Shown here: positions 9,585-19,407 of the stretch, one piece after another
How the letters are laid out: every line of letters starts with the position of its first letter
Position numbering within the stretch: position 1 is the stretch's first letter
DNA from: Isosphaera pallida ATCC 43644
GTDB taxonomy: Bacteria; Planctomycetota; Planctomycetia; Isosphaerales; Isosphaeraceae
Length of the DNA stretch: 64,000 nt
Reading direction: 5' to 3'
NCBI RefSeq assembly: GCF_000186345.1
Contig: NC_014962.1
Coordinates: 5,408,965-5,472,964 of the forward strand
Position numbers and translations under genes: made by a program
The notes under the pieces: model-generated
Databases searched by the model: none
Seen by the model: only the letters and a program-made list of their open reading frames with translations
Told to the model about the DNA's origin: nothing

Positions 9585-10904
9585 ATGAGCGACCCACCAT
9601 CGGCGTTGGGATCGATTCGCCAGCGGGAACGTCAGAGCGACCAAACCGGGTGGGACCACCCCCACGAGTCCCGAGTTCCGCTGACCACCACCAGTCCAAG
9701 CCGACCGGCCACGGTCGCGCTGGCGCGGTGCGTCGCGGGTGGGCGTTCGTTGGCCCTGGAGATGACCGCCGTTGCCAGCGTCCAGCGCTCCAGTCGGATG
9801 AAGCGCGCTAAGGTGCCACCCGGCAGTGGCGCATTGGGCGTATTGGAGGAATCGGGCGGCCCAACCGTGCCAGTGTTCTCGCTGGCCGATTTGCTATGTT
9901 TCGATCACAGCGACAACGCGCGGCTCTCCAGCGGTTCCCGCGCCCGTGGCCGTCACATTCTGGTGCTTCGTGGAGCCGAAGGGCTCTGGGCCGTGCTGAC
10001 CGACACCGTCTCGCGGGTGGTGGCAGTCCCCGATCAGGCGTTGATGACCCTGCCAAGCCCCGTGTTCGGCTCGGGCACGCCGCCAATCAAGGCGCTGGTG
10101 CCCACCTCGGTGTTGAGGGAATCGCCCCACGCCCTGGCTTCAGTGTGGCGCGACGCCGAAAACCGTCCTGAGCGCGAGGAGTCCGATCCCACGCCCGCAG
10201 GTGAGGCCGACGGTGAGATCGACGCCTTCGTGCCCCTCTTGGCTCCCGGCCGCCTGCGTCCAATCAACGGGGTGATTCGCTCGCTGGTCAAAACAGGCCA
10301 GGGGTGGAACGACGCCTTCGACGAGGAAGGACTCCTGCCAGCCCGAATCGGTCCCGCGCGTGCCACAGTCGCCGATGCCCCCATCCTGGGCGGCGGACAC
10401 TCCAAGCGCGTCCTGTTCTTTCCCATCGAGGAATTCCAGGCCGATGGTCGTTCGGACGCCTCCTCGGGGGTGATCGTCAGCGTCTCCCAGGTCATCGCGG
10501 TGCTGGACGACGCCCCGATGCTGGTGATCCCCCTGGCACCCGGCGACGCCCCCGGCGTGATCGCCTGGCGTCAACGACCCATCCCCCTCATCGACCTGGC
10601 CGCCCGGCTGGGTCTGGCCCCCTCGTTGATCAACCCCGCCCGACGCAACCAACTGGCCGGCCGCGCTCTGCCGTTCCGCCGCCTCGCCGAAACCCGTGAC
10701 GAGCGCCGGAGCCTGGCGGTGGTCCGCAACACCCTAGGCCAACTCTTCGCCTTCCCCACCCGTCCCGGCATCCGCACCATCACCCTGCCAGTCCCCTGTC
10801 GCCCTGTTGGACTCGACCCCCACATTCGATCCGACCTGCTGCGTGGCGCATTTCAGTGGAACGACCAACTTTGGCTGGTCCCTGACCTCGACCGCATCCG
10901 CTAA
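9585..10904 (+). CDS. Tandem CheW-like domain protein
   Basis: A 439-residue soluble protein immediately after the CheA kinase. The first CheW-like unit (residues ~40-150) reads LARCVAGGRSLALEMTAVAS, then a FSLADLL segment and HILVLRGAEGLWAVLTDTV. The second (residues ~280-439) has SQVIAVLDDAPMLVIPLAPG, IAWRQRPIPLIDLAARLGL, then LAVVRNTLGQLFAFP and a final LWLVPDLDRI. The two units are divergent and would give a double-headed adaptor between receptor and kinase. ATG 9585 is chosen because AAGGGAAAG lies ~9 bases before it; the longer GTG 9555 has no ribosome site. It probably belongs to the same operon as the preceding genes. The family call is moderately sure because both domains are degenerate. 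Confidence 0.75.
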   Translation: MSDPPSALGSIRQRERQSDQTGWDHPHESRVPLTTTSPSRPATVALARCVAGGRSLALEMTAVASVQRSSRMKRAKVPPGSGALGVLEESGGPTVPVFSLADLLCFDHSDNARLSSGSRARGRHILVLRGAEGLWAVLTDTVSRVVAVPDQALMTLPSPVFGSGTPPIKALVPTSVLRESPHALASVWRDAENRPEREESDPTPAGEADGEIDAFVPLLAPGRLRPINGVIRSLVKTGQGWNDAFDEEGLLPARIGPARATVADAPILGGGHSKRVLFFPIEEFQADGRSDASSGVIVSVSQVIAVLDDAPMLVIPLAPGDAPGVIAWRQRPIPLIDLAARLGLAPSLINPARRNQLAGRALPFRRLAETRDERRSLAVVRNTLGQLFAFPTRPGIRTITLPVPCRPVGLDPHIRSDLLRGAFQWNDQLWLVPDLDRIR

Positions 10905-11096
10905 ACCAAGCCAAGGCCAATCATCCGCAAAGTCCAGCCGCGCCGCCAAGACGCCCGGGAGATGGGCGATCATCGGGTAAACTCCCTTCGAGTGAATGTC
11001 GCGCCGCCAGGGAATGGTCCCGTCCCTGGCGTCGCGCTCCGACCACTCCACTCCGATCGCCTTGGATTCACCCGTGACCGTTCCGCGAGACCGCCG

Positions 11097-12305
11097 ATGC
11101 ACATCCTTTTCGTTCATCAGAACTACCCGGCCCAGTTCGGCCACATCGCCCGATATCTGGTCAAACGGCACGGGTTTCGGTGTTCGTTCCTCTCCAACAA
11201 ACCGGCGGGCTTGGTGGACGGCATCCAACGCTACCAGTACACCCCAATCGGCGGAGCCACCAAAACAACCCATTATTGTGTGCGAACCTTTGAAAACGCG
11301 GTGGCCCACGCCCACGGGGTCCACGCCGCCTGCCGCCAGTTCCCCGGCCTCAAACCCGACCTCATCGTGGGCCATTCCGGCTTCGGCTCGACCCTCTTCC
11401 TGCGAGAGTTGTTCGATTGCCCCATTCTCAACTATTTTGAATATTTTTACCACCCCCACGGTTCCGACCTCGATTTCCGTCCCGAGTTCCTGCCCCGCGA
11501 GATCGACTTTTTGCGGTCCTACTGCCGCAACGCCATGATCCTGCTCGACCTCAACAACTGCGACCGCGGCTACAGCCCAACCGTATGGCAGCGAAGTCTG
11601 TTCCCCCCCGAATATCTCGACAAGATCGAAGTCATCTTCGACGGAGTCGATCGCGCCATCTGGTCGCGGGTCGAGAACCCTCAACGAGTCGTCGCGGGCG
11701 AGGCGATCCCCAACGGCGTCAAGATCGTCACCTACGTCTCCCGCGGCTTCGAGGCGATGCGCGGCTTTGACATCTTTATGAAGGCCGCCAAGCGGATCGC
11801 CCAACGCGACCCCGACGTGTTGTTCATCGTGGTCGGTTCCGATCGGGTCTCCTACGGCGGTGACCTCAAGTACATCCAAGAGAAGTCATTCCGTGAACAC
11901 GTTCTCAAGCAAGATGATTATGACCTCTCACGATTTCGGTTCGTCGGTACCGTGCCGCCCCAGGAGCTGGCCCGCATCTTCTCGCTGAGCGACGCGCACA
12001 TTTATTTGACTGTTCCATTCGTGCTGTCATGGTCGCTGTTCGACGCGCTGGCCTGCGGCGCGACGGTGATCGCCTCCGACACCCCGCCGGTGCGGGAATT
12101 GATCGAACACAACCGCACCGGGTTGCTGGCACCCTTCCACGATGACGAGGCGATCGCCGAGGCGACCTTGGCGGTGTTGCGCGATCCCCGGGGTCATCGT
12201 CACTTGGCGCGGGCGGGCATGGAACTCATCGAGGAAAAGTACACCCTGGATCGCTGCCTGCCGCGGCTGCTCGACCTTTATCAACGGGTGGCTCAGTCGA
12301 GATGA
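11097..12305 (+). CDS. GT4-family glycosyltransferase (group 1)
   Basis: A 402-residue GT-B fold enzyme, expected to move a sugar from a nucleotide donor to an envelope glycan in the cytoplasm. The N-terminus MHILFVHQNYPAQFGHIARY is the usual first strand of this subgroup. The C-terminal half has YVSRGFEAMRGFDIFMKAA and the donor-binding region SLFDALACGATVIASDTPPV with the downstream Glu (RELIEH). The upstream 45 codons of the open frame look non-coding, so the ATG at 11097 is preferred, although its ribosome site is weak. It lies 192 bp after the chemosensory genes on the same strand. A link to slime or envelope glycans used in motility is possible but not shown. Acceptor and donor cannot be told from the sequence. 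Confidence 0.85.
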   Translation: MHILFVHQNYPAQFGHIARYLVKRHGFRCSFLSNKPAGLVDGIQRYQYTPIGGATKTTHYCVRTFENAVAHAHGVHAACRQFPGLKPDLIVGHSGFGSTLFLRELFDCPILNYFEYFYHPHGSDLDFRPEFLPREIDFLRSYCRNAMILLDLNNCDRGYSPTVWQRSLFPPEYLDKIEVIFDGVDRAIWSRVENPQRVVAGEAIPNGVKIVTYVSRGFEAMRGFDIFMKAAKRIAQRDPDVLFIVVGSDRVSYGGDLKYIQEKSFREHVLKQDDYDLSRFRFVGTVPPQELARIFSLSDAHIYLTVPFVLSWSLFDALACGATVIASDTPPVRELIEHNRTGLLAPFHDDEAIAEATLAVLRDPRGHRHLARAGMELIEEKYTLDRCLPRLLDLYQRVAQSR

Positions 12306-12360
12306 AGGTCAAGTTCGATTCAAATCAATCAAATTGAGGAGGCGACGCGGGATGGGGTCA

Positions 12361-14049
12361 TCAACGGGCCGAGGCCCGGGGTGGGGGCGTGTCGGCCACC
12401 GGAATCTCGATTAAGTCCTTGGAATAGTGCCAGGTGAGACGATCCCGCCCGTACTGCTCGATCCGTTGGGTCCAAGACTGAGCCGCTTCGGCGAGAGCCT
12501 GGGCTGCGGGTTGGCCTTCAAGAGCGGCCAGCCGCGCGGCTTCGAGATCGGCCAGGAAGTCGGGGGCGGCGGGGAATCGGGGACCGAGGGCGATTTGGGA
12601 AGCGGTGAGGGTTTCGGTGACGGAACGGCCCCAACGGGCCAAGTCTAGCCCGGTGGCCAGTGGCGCGACGATTCCTTGAGGACGGGTCGGCAACGCCGGG
12701 GCCTGACGGTCCCGGCTGATCTGCTGACCGGCTTGGCGACCGGCCAGGAACCGCGCTAGGTCAATCGCTGCCTGGCGTTGGGGGCCTTCGCTGGTCCGGG
12801 ACGCGATCCCGATCAGCCAGCCCCCGCCGCGGGGCAGATAGGTGGGGCAATTCAGGTCGGACGAGCGCTCCCACTCTTGGGACGAGGGATTGAACACACG
12901 TTGGGATCCTGGCAGGGGAGCCACACCGATCTGGATCGAAGCCGCGCCAGTGGGGGCAGGGGCGGTAGAGGAACCCGAGCCGACTCCATTGGTGGGATCG
13001 GACCAACTTGGAGCCATTTCGGCCCGGTCGATTAGGAGAGCAACCCGACCTTCGCGGAAGGCGGCGCGGGCGGCGTTGGCGTCGAACCGCTCGATCCCTT
13101 CAGGACCCAGCGCCCGTGAGGAGACAATCGCCTCCAGGGTGTCCACAAACGGAGGGCTGGTCAAACGGGGTTGCAGCGTTCGGTAGTCCAAGAGAAACGA
13201 GAGCGAATCTCGGTGACGGCCCACCGCCCCCGCGCGGGCCAGGAACAGATCGACAGCGATTCGCTCGTTGGGGTCTGGTCCCAGGGCCACAGCCAGCGCG
13301 GCGTCGGGCTGACCGTCGCCCGACCAGTCGCGGTGGTGCAGGAAGGCGGCCAGGCGGTCGAATTCCTCCCAGGTTCGAGGTGGGTCTAGGCTCACGCCGG
13401 CCTCTTGAGCGGCGGCTCGAAGCGTGGGATCGGCGAAGCGGTCGATTCGATAAACCAACACCAAGACCGAGGTGGAATATGGAAGCGCCATGCGGTCCCT
13501 GCCGTAGCGGGTGGCTCGATCCCGCAGGCCTGGCGCGATCGCCTCGAAGTCGAGAGGGTCGTCGGCCCGAGGGGTCGTCTTCGGGGTTCGATCGCCACCC
13601 CGTCCCCGCGAGGCGGGTGAATCGTCGTCAAGTTCGAAGTCGTCGTCGCGTGGGTCGCGTGGGGTTCGGACCACCCGTTCGGGCAGGGGAATCAGGGCGT
13701 CGAGATCGACGAGTTCGCCCATGCGGTCGCCGGGAAAGAGCAACACGTCGGCGTCGGGCGGTTGGGTGAGGAGTTGGATCGGTTGGGCGGCGACGATGGC
13801 TTCGGCTTGACGGGCAGCGGCCCATTCTCCGGTCAACAGCCGAAGAGTTGGCAATCGGGTTTCGTCTTCGACGACCGCCACAGTCAACCGCACCCCGGGA
13901 AACGTGGCGACCTCCCGTTCGGTCGGTTGGGAGGAGCCACAGCCGCCGCCCAGTGTGAGGGCCAGGCTGCCCAACGCGGCGCTGATCGCCATGAAGGCGG
14001 AGATGTTGAGGGGGCGAGGGGATGGTTTGCGCGTCCAACAAGGAATCAC
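12361..14049 (-). CDS. Extracellular solute-binding lipoprotein (ABC transporter family 1-like)
   Basis: A 562-residue predicted lipoprotein. From the GTG at 14049 the N-terminus has basic residues (RKPSPRP), a hydrophobic stretch (FMAISAALGSLALTL) and a Cys after GGG as lipidation site. A GGGAG element 8 bases before this GTG favours it over the in-frame TTG at 14130. The body resembles family 1 solute-binding proteins: VRLTVAVVEDETR at the start, ALPYSTSVLVLVYRIDRFAD, RTWEEFDRLAAFL and a Gly-rich GGGWLIGIASRTSEG segment. Such proteins bind sugars or oligosaccharides outside the cell. No cognate MalF/MalG permeases are adjacent; the neighbours are a Gld-type ABC cassette, so its partner is uncertain. 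It is on the same strand, 217 bp after the DUF4340 gene. Confidence 0.7.
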   Translation of the reverse strand: MIPCWTRKPSPRPLNISAFMAISAALGSLALTLGGGCGSSQPTEREVATFPGVRLTVAVVEDETRLPTLRLLTGEWAAARQAEAIVAAQPIQLLTQPPDADVLLFPGDRMGELVDLDALIPLPERVVRTPRDPRDDDFELDDDSPASRGRGGDRTPKTTPRADDPLDFEAIAPGLRDRATRYGRDRMALPYSTSVLVLVYRIDRFADPTLRAAAQEAGVSLDPPRTWEEFDRLAAFLHHRDWSGDGQPDAALAVALGPDPNERIAVDLFLARAGAVGRHRDSLSFLLDYRTLQPRLTSPPFVDTLEAIVSSRALGPEGIERFDANAARAAFREGRVALLIDRAEMAPSWSDPTNGVGSGSSTAPAPTGAASIQIGVAPLPGSQRVFNPSSQEWERSSDLNCPTYLPRGGGWLIGIASRTSEGPQRQAAIDLARFLAGRQAGQQISRDRQAPALPTRPQGIVAPLATGLDLARWGRSVTETLTASQIALGPRFPAAPDFLADLEAARLAALEGQPAAQALAEAAQSWTQRIEQYGRDRLTWHYSKDLIEIPVADTPPPRASAR

Positions 14050-14266
14050 GTCGCCGACTCCCGCGGAGGCCGTGCGGTCGATCGCAACCACCCCGGAACG
14101 AGCCGGGGTGGGGATCGGGAAGGGAAGCAAAAGGGGGGGATCGGGTCGCCCGAGATCGGACCAAACATGATCCCCGCGCTGGATGGTTGGTTCTACGCAG
14201 CGGATCGCTCAAAGGTTGGATCGATCACGCCATTGTCCCAGGATCGGATTCATTTTCGTTTTCTGG

Positions 14267-16075
14267 TCATTGGCCTGGAGCGTTTGGGGCCGGCACGTCG
14301 TCCAAGCCGAAGTCGGAGTTGGACGACGAACCAGGAACCGACGAGCCGCTCTGGGAATCGGATCCGGATTCGCTGGGCGCTTTGAGCAGATCGGTCGGAG
14401 CGACGGCGATTTGCTTGAAGGAATCGCCACGGGTTACGTAGTACCAGTTGGCGAAGCGTTTCCCCAGTTGCTCAACCCGTTTGCGGCCTGCCTCGATTTG
14501 TTGGCGGCGTTGTTCCTGGAGGTCCTTTTCACGCTGTTTGGCTGCGTCCTCGGCGGCGCGGCGCTGGTCGCGGATTGGGTGACGGGGGAGTTCGTCGGTC
14601 TGGAACGGGTCTTCGAAGACAACCTGCTCCAAGTCCGGCTCGATCGCTGGCGGCGGAGGCGGTGGCGGCAGCAGGCTTTCGTCGAACTCGACCGAGACAA
14701 ATAGGAACCGCCCGGCATCGGCGTCGGATTTGGAACCGGCCGAGTTGGCTTCGGCGTTCTCGCCTTGGTTTTCGGTTGACACAGGGGCGACGCGGTCGTC
14801 GGCTCCACCGGCCTCCAGTTCGGTTCCTTGGGCAAACAGTGGTTCACCAAAGAACAGGTTGTAAACGACGCCTTCAGAGGTGCCGATCCGAACCGACGAT
14901 TGGGTGGGCAACACGCCGAACGGGATCGCCTGGTTGCGGTTGGGTCCCTCGGCCTTGTAGCAGATCATAAAGCCGGTCGGTTCACGGCCTTGGGATTCGT
15001 CCGCCGGTTCCTCGCCGGGGGCAGGGCGACCTTGGGACATCCGCCCGATGGCTGCCAGTTGACTCAGAAACGCTTCGTCGATCGAGGCAATCGGCACGAA
15101 CAACGAGCCGGTCTTGTCGGAGGCGTCCAGCGCCTGTTTGAGGTTGGCTGGTTTGGTGCGGACGCCGACGATCTTGACGTCGCTCAGGGCGCTGAGGATG
15201 GTGTTGGTCTTAGCCGTGTCGAGTTCGCGGCCCTGGGGAATTTCCAGACCGCTGAGTTGCCAGGGGTCGCCGGGGTTGAGCCGGGTGAGTTGGAAGACTT
15301 CGCCCGGGATCATTCCCCGGCGCAGGTCGATCACCGGTTGGCCGTTCTCGATGAACCGGGTGCGGGTTTCGTCGAAGTGGTTGCGGTTGAATTCCAGCTT
15401 GACGACCCGCGAGGTGTCGAGTTGGAGCAGGTTGGTTTCGATCCAGTCGGAGAACTTGGTGGAGATGTCGGCCTCAACCCGCACGGCGTAGGCCGACTTG
15501 GAGTCGGGCAGACGGACGTAGCGGAAGCCCTCGCGGTTAGGCACCGGCTTGCCGATGATGAATGAGGCGAGGACCGGGCCGCCGTCGGCTTTGCTGATGG
15601 TGATGAGTTTGCCTCGGGGGTCGCCTTCGACCTCGTCCTCCCCATCTTTATCTTTGCCCTTGGAAGCAGCGGCGATCGAGGAGGCTTCCGGGTCGTCGGG
15701 GGCTAGCAAGCCGAGTTTGGGGAAGTCGCGTGGGTCGTTAGTGATGAATTGATCCTTAGTCAAGCCGATGACCGCCCCGGCGGTTTTAGCCAGGCGGTCC
15801 CGCGCGTCGGCGGGATAGTTGGAGTGGGTGGGAATGGTCCACACACCGTTGGTGTTGACCACCCGGAACCGTTGGATCTTGGCCTCGCGGGGGTTGTATT
15901 CAACCACCTCGAGCGCTCCGGCGGCCAGAGGGTCGGTGAACTCGGGGAAGAAGGGCTGGCCCTCGTCGGCAGCCACATCCAGGCGGATGGTGGGCGGCAT
16001 TCGGACGTAGGCGGCGGTGGCCAGCAGCGCGAGGGCGACCACCACGTAAACCAAGGTGCGTTGAAGTTCATTCAT
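14267..16075 (-). CDS. DUF4340-domain membrane-anchored protein
   Basis: 602 residues with a single N-terminal membrane anchor (TLVYVVVALALLATAAYVRM, residues ~7-26). A DUF4340-type beta-rich body follows, with typical phrases such as VNTNGVWTIPTHSNYPADA, KLGLLAPDDPEA and RYVRLPDSKSAYAV. The C-terminal third is acidic and then rich in Arg/Glu/Gln, probably a coiled coil, and ends Ser/Asp-rich. DUF4340 genes are commonly found directly after GldG-type ABC auxiliary genes, exactly as here (156 bp after the GldF-GldG fusion, same strand). The role is not established; a structural partner of the ABC complex outside the membrane is the usual inference. Confidence 0.85.
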   Translation of the reverse strand: MNELQRTLVYVVVALALLATAAYVRMPPTIRLDVAADEGQPFFPEFTDPLAAGALEVVEYNPREAKIQRFRVVNTNGVWTIPTHSNYPADARDRLAKTAGAVIGLTKDQFITNDPRDFPKLGLLAPDDPEASSIAAASKGKDKDGEDEVEGDPRGKLITISKADGGPVLASFIIGKPVPNREGFRYVRLPDSKSAYAVRVEADISTKFSDWIETNLLQLDTSRVVKLEFNRNHFDETRTRFIENGQPVIDLRRGMIPGEVFQLTRLNPGDPWQLSGLEIPQGRELDTAKTNTILSALSDVKIVGVRTKPANLKQALDASDKTGSLFVPIASIDEAFLSQLAAIGRMSQGRPAPGEEPADESQGREPTGFMICYKAEGPNRNQAIPFGVLPTQSSVRIGTSEGVVYNLFFGEPLFAQGTELEAGGADDRVAPVSTENQGENAEANSAGSKSDADAGRFLFVSVEFDESLLPPPPPPPAIEPDLEQVVFEDPFQTDELPRHPIRDQRRAAEDAAKQREKDLQEQRRQQIEAGRKRVEQLGKRFANWYYVTRGDSFKQIAVAPTDLLKAPSESGSDSQSGSSVPGSSSNSDFGLDDVPAPNAPGQ

Positions 16076-16231
16076 GGTGTTTGGTTCCCACTCGAAGACG
16101 AGCGCGGGCCGCCGAGGTTGCGTCGGCGGCTCGGCTCGGTGCGGTGCGAATCGATTCGATTCGATTTAGTTCGATAACGTTGCCTTATCGATCGGTGAGG
16201 GGTTGAAATCGCGACACTCGACGGGCTGAGT

Positions 16232-19144
16232 TCAGACCAGGCGGTTGGGGTTAGCTCCCCGATTTTCCCGGCTGGCGCGGCTGAAGAAGACGACCAGACC
16301 CAAAACCGCCGGCAGCAGTGGCGGCAAGGCCAAAGCATAGGTGCGGGTTTGGTTCTGGATGCCGCGGATTTGCCGCTCCTTCTCGGTTTTGGCTTCTTCG
16401 ATCTTGAGCCGGGTTTGGTCCTCGATTTCCCGGCGGCGCTGGTCGAGTTTGCGTTCGGCGACTTCCTTGAGGTAGCGGAGTTTGGCCTCCTTGACCACCG
16501 GCTCCAGGGTTTCGTCCCGTTCGACCGCCTCGACCTCCTTGTTGAACTCAGTTTGTGCCTTGTCGATGAGCCGCTTTTCCTCCTCCTCAAACGTCTTGAG
16601 TTGCTCTTGGGTCTTTTCGACGAACTGTTGAGTCTGACGCTCCAGACCTTCCAGAGTGCGGTGCAGGGGGCGTCGCTTGCGGAGTTCGACGAACGTCATA
16701 TCGCCAGCCAACACATCAACGCAGTTGAGGATGAAGTTCACGTTGTCCAAAATCAGATTGCCCATGCCTCGGCGGCGGAGTTGCTCGACCGACTCGCCGC
16801 GCAGCGCGAAGAACTGGTCGGAGATCAGGTCGAGGTCGGCGACGAAGACCACATGAATCTTGGAGCTCTCTTGAGTGGAGGCGTCGCTGGTTTGGGTTTG
16901 GGCTTGGTTGTTGGATTTGGCCGACGCTTCGCTCTGAATGCGGGCCGCCAGGGTGTAGGAGGTGCCGGTGGGCACCCGGGGGCGGCGGGGGTTGAGGGTG
17001 ATGGCACCGGGGATGCCCAGTTGCGAGGCCATTTGGACCGCTTCGACCACGTCCATATCGCCGAAGTCGAGTTGCGAGCGGACGGTGCGCCGCCAGTCAA
17101 TCAAACCGCCGTTGACGTCGGTGCGGATCAAGGGGGTAAAGGTCAGGCCGGGCTTGCCGACCCGGTTGATCCGTCCGGCGAATAGCAGCACGATTTCCTG
17201 CATCCCCGCCACAATCGGGTCGGTGTTCGAGAGGCCAGGCGCGTTGTCGCGCGCGCCACGGCGGAGGCCGGTATTGCGGGTGACGAACACGATTTCCTCG
17301 GGCAGACCGTCGGCGAGCTGGGGATGAGGGTTGTCGGGATTCCAAACGATGTCGGTGGTGGGCCAGGAGACCCCCAAATCATCAAGCAGTTGGCGGATGT
17401 CGCCCTTGGGTTGGGTCGGGGGCGGCCCGCCGAACATCGATTGGCGTCCCGGCGCGGGTTTGGATAGCGGGGGCGAGAGCATCGGGTTAGACAGGGGCAG
17501 CGGGTCGTCCAGGATCAAAGTGGGGCCGCCGGCCTTGATGAACGCCCTCAGGTTGTCCATCTGCGGCTGGGTCAGGCTGGAGGGCATCGCCGCGATCAAC
17601 ACATCGACCTCCTTAGGGTCGATCGGTCCATCGGGCGAGATCGAACGCACATTGTATTGCTTGCGCAGTTCGGAGATGATCGCCCATTCGGAGGTCTGGC
17701 CAGTCATGAAGCCTCCCCCGCCCATGAGTGCCGCGTCGGTGGTCAGGACGCCGAGTTTCTTGCGCTGTCCTCCGGCGACGACCTTGAGCGAGCGGGCCAC
17801 CTCGTATTCCACGGGAACTCCCGGTTCGAGGAACGGCAGGACCACCTCCTCAGTGCCGCAGGTGAAGGCCACGCCCAGAACGATCTCGTTGGTCGAGCGG
17901 CGAGCCTCGTCGGCGGTGACGACCTGGCGGGGGGTGATTCCCAGTTTGGCGGCCGAGGCGGCCTCTTCGGAGTACAGTTCGGTCTCGATCAGGTCGAGTT
18001 GCACTCGTTTGCCCGCCGTCGAGTTGACCCGTCGTAGCACGTTGATGAGGTCGCGTTTGACCGTCACGTAGTCGCGCGGCACCTCGGGGCTGAAGAACGC
18101 TCGCACATACACCGGCCGGTCTTCAGGAAGGCTCTTGACAATTTGAATCGTCTCGGGCGAGAGGGTGTGTAATTGTTCTTCACTGGCATCCAAACGCCAA
18201 CCCAGGGCCGCGACGATCACCGTGGCGCTGGCCATTGCTACGGCCAAAGCGACGGCGCGAGTGACGGCGTGGACCCACTTGCCGGCGCTGGCCTCGCCGC
18301 CAGCCCAGTGACGACGTCCCAGCAGCACCATGTTGAGAAAGAGCATGACCACGGCGGTCGAGAGGAAGTAAAAGATGCCGCCGAACGACACCACCCCCAC
18401 GCCGAAGTCGCGGAACTGGGTGGGCACTGCCAGGTCCTCGACCACTTGGCGGGCCGTCAGCGAGCCGAACAGCCAACCAGCCTGGTCAAGAAAGACCGGC
18501 ACCGCGCAGAACAGTGCCCCTAGGATGAAGGCCACTGTCACGTTGGTGGACAACAACGAAGCCACCATGCCCACCGAGATGAGCATGGCTCCCATCAGCC
18601 AGTAGCCCAGGAAGGTCGAAATCAGCACGCCGGGGTCGGGACGCCCCAGAACCATCAACAAAATCGCCAGCGGCGCGGTGAAGACCAGGGCGGCGGTGTA
18701 AATTCCCAATGCCGCAAGATATTTCCCAATCACCACTTCAAGGTCTTTAGCCGGTAGGGTCAAAAGCAGTTCCTCGGTCCCCTGCTTGCGCTCCTCGGCC
18801 CAGAGGCTCATGGTGATCGCCGGCACGAAAAACAGCAGTAGGTAAGGCATCCATTCATTCAGAGTGTCCAGGGTCGCCAGATTGTTGGAAAAGAACTCAG
18901 GACGACAAAACGCCACATATGAGCAGACTAGAACAAAGAGTGTAATGAAAACATAACCAGCGGGATTGACGAAATAGCTTGCCACGTTGCGCCGGAAGAC
19001 CGCGTTGACCACATGGGGGCGCAGCCAGGCCGAGGACGCGGTGGGGGCGGGGGGGCGTGAGAGGTTGGACAAGTCGGGCGCAGGGGTGGCGTTGTGGTCG
19101 AGCGTGTCGAAGGCCGTCGGGGTCGAGGTGGTGGCCACGGGCAA
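16232..19144 (-). CDS. GldF-GldG fusion: ABC-2 permease plus ABC auxiliary (Gld-type) domain
   Basis: A 970-residue fusion. Residues ~45-290 form a six-helix ABC-2 permease with the characteristic AEERKQGTEELLLTLPAK segment after the second helix. Residues ~300-800 match the GldG-type auxiliary domain, with a helix near 298-318 and the text LSPETIQIVKSLPEDRPVYV, VDVLIAAMPSSLTQPQMDNL and PTLILDDPLPL. A charged coiled coil (~850-930) leads to a final helix (ALALPPLLPAVLGLVVFF) and a short basic tail. In Bacteroidetes, GldF and GldG are separate proteins that form an ABC transporter with GldA and were linked to gliding. The ATPase gene is immediately upstream and DUF4340 downstream. The substrate is unknown. 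Start ATG 19144 is the natural one. Confidence 0.88.
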   Translation of the reverse strand: MPVATTSTPTAFDTLDHNATPAPDLSNLSRPPAPTASSAWLRPHVVNAVFRRNVASYFVNPAGYVFITLFVLVCSYVAFCRPEFFSNNLATLDTLNEWMPYLLLFFVPAITMSLWAEERKQGTEELLLTLPAKDLEVVIGKYLAALGIYTAALVFTAPLAILLMVLGRPDPGVLISTFLGYWLMGAMLISVGMVASLLSTNVTVAFILGALFCAVPVFLDQAGWLFGSLTARQVVEDLAVPTQFRDFGVGVVSFGGIFYFLSTAVVMLFLNMVLLGRRHWAGGEASAGKWVHAVTRAVALAVAMASATVIVAALGWRLDASEEQLHTLSPETIQIVKSLPEDRPVYVRAFFSPEVPRDYVTVKRDLINVLRRVNSTAGKRVQLDLIETELYSEEAASAAKLGITPRQVVTADEARRSTNEIVLGVAFTCGTEEVVLPFLEPGVPVEYEVARSLKVVAGGQRKKLGVLTTDAALMGGGGFMTGQTSEWAIISELRKQYNVRSISPDGPIDPKEVDVLIAAMPSSLTQPQMDNLRAFIKAGGPTLILDDPLPLSNPMLSPPLSKPAPGRQSMFGGPPPTQPKGDIRQLLDDLGVSWPTTDIVWNPDNPHPQLADGLPEEIVFVTRNTGLRRGARDNAPGLSNTDPIVAGMQEIVLLFAGRINRVGKPGLTFTPLIRTDVNGGLIDWRRTVRSQLDFGDMDVVEAVQMASQLGIPGAITLNPRRPRVPTGTSYTLAARIQSEASAKSNNQAQTQTSDASTQESSKIHVVFVADLDLISDQFFALRGESVEQLRRRGMGNLILDNVNFILNCVDVLAGDMTFVELRKRRPLHRTLEGLERQTQQFVEKTQEQLKTFEEEEKRLIDKAQTEFNKEVEAVERDETLEPVVKEAKLRYLKEVAERKLDQRRREIEDQTRLKIEEAKTEKERQIRGIQNQTRTYALALPPLLPAVLGLVVFFSRASRENRGANPNRLV

Positions 19145-19407
19145 TCCTCATCGCAATGGTTGAAAGACCGATTCAAACGAATTCGAGCCGACGGGGTGGG
19201 TTGAGTTGAGGCGGCTCGACGTTGGAAGGCATTCCGAAGGGACCAACCCGCGATGAGCCGCCGGGTGAGGCCGACGCGGGTGGCGTTGGCGACTCGCGGG
19301 GGATGGGTCCGGGCGAGCGACGGCTCGCTCTTCTCTTGATCTCGACTCGAGTTCCACTTCCACTTCTTCGTTCAGATGGAGACCAAGCCACGTGATCGGG
19401 ACTTGGG

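Noticed and set aside
10734..11879. 381-codon minus-strand frame opposite the tandem CheW and GT4 genes
   Set aside because: Overlaps two genes with recognised domains; Val/Gly/Asp-rich shadow composition.
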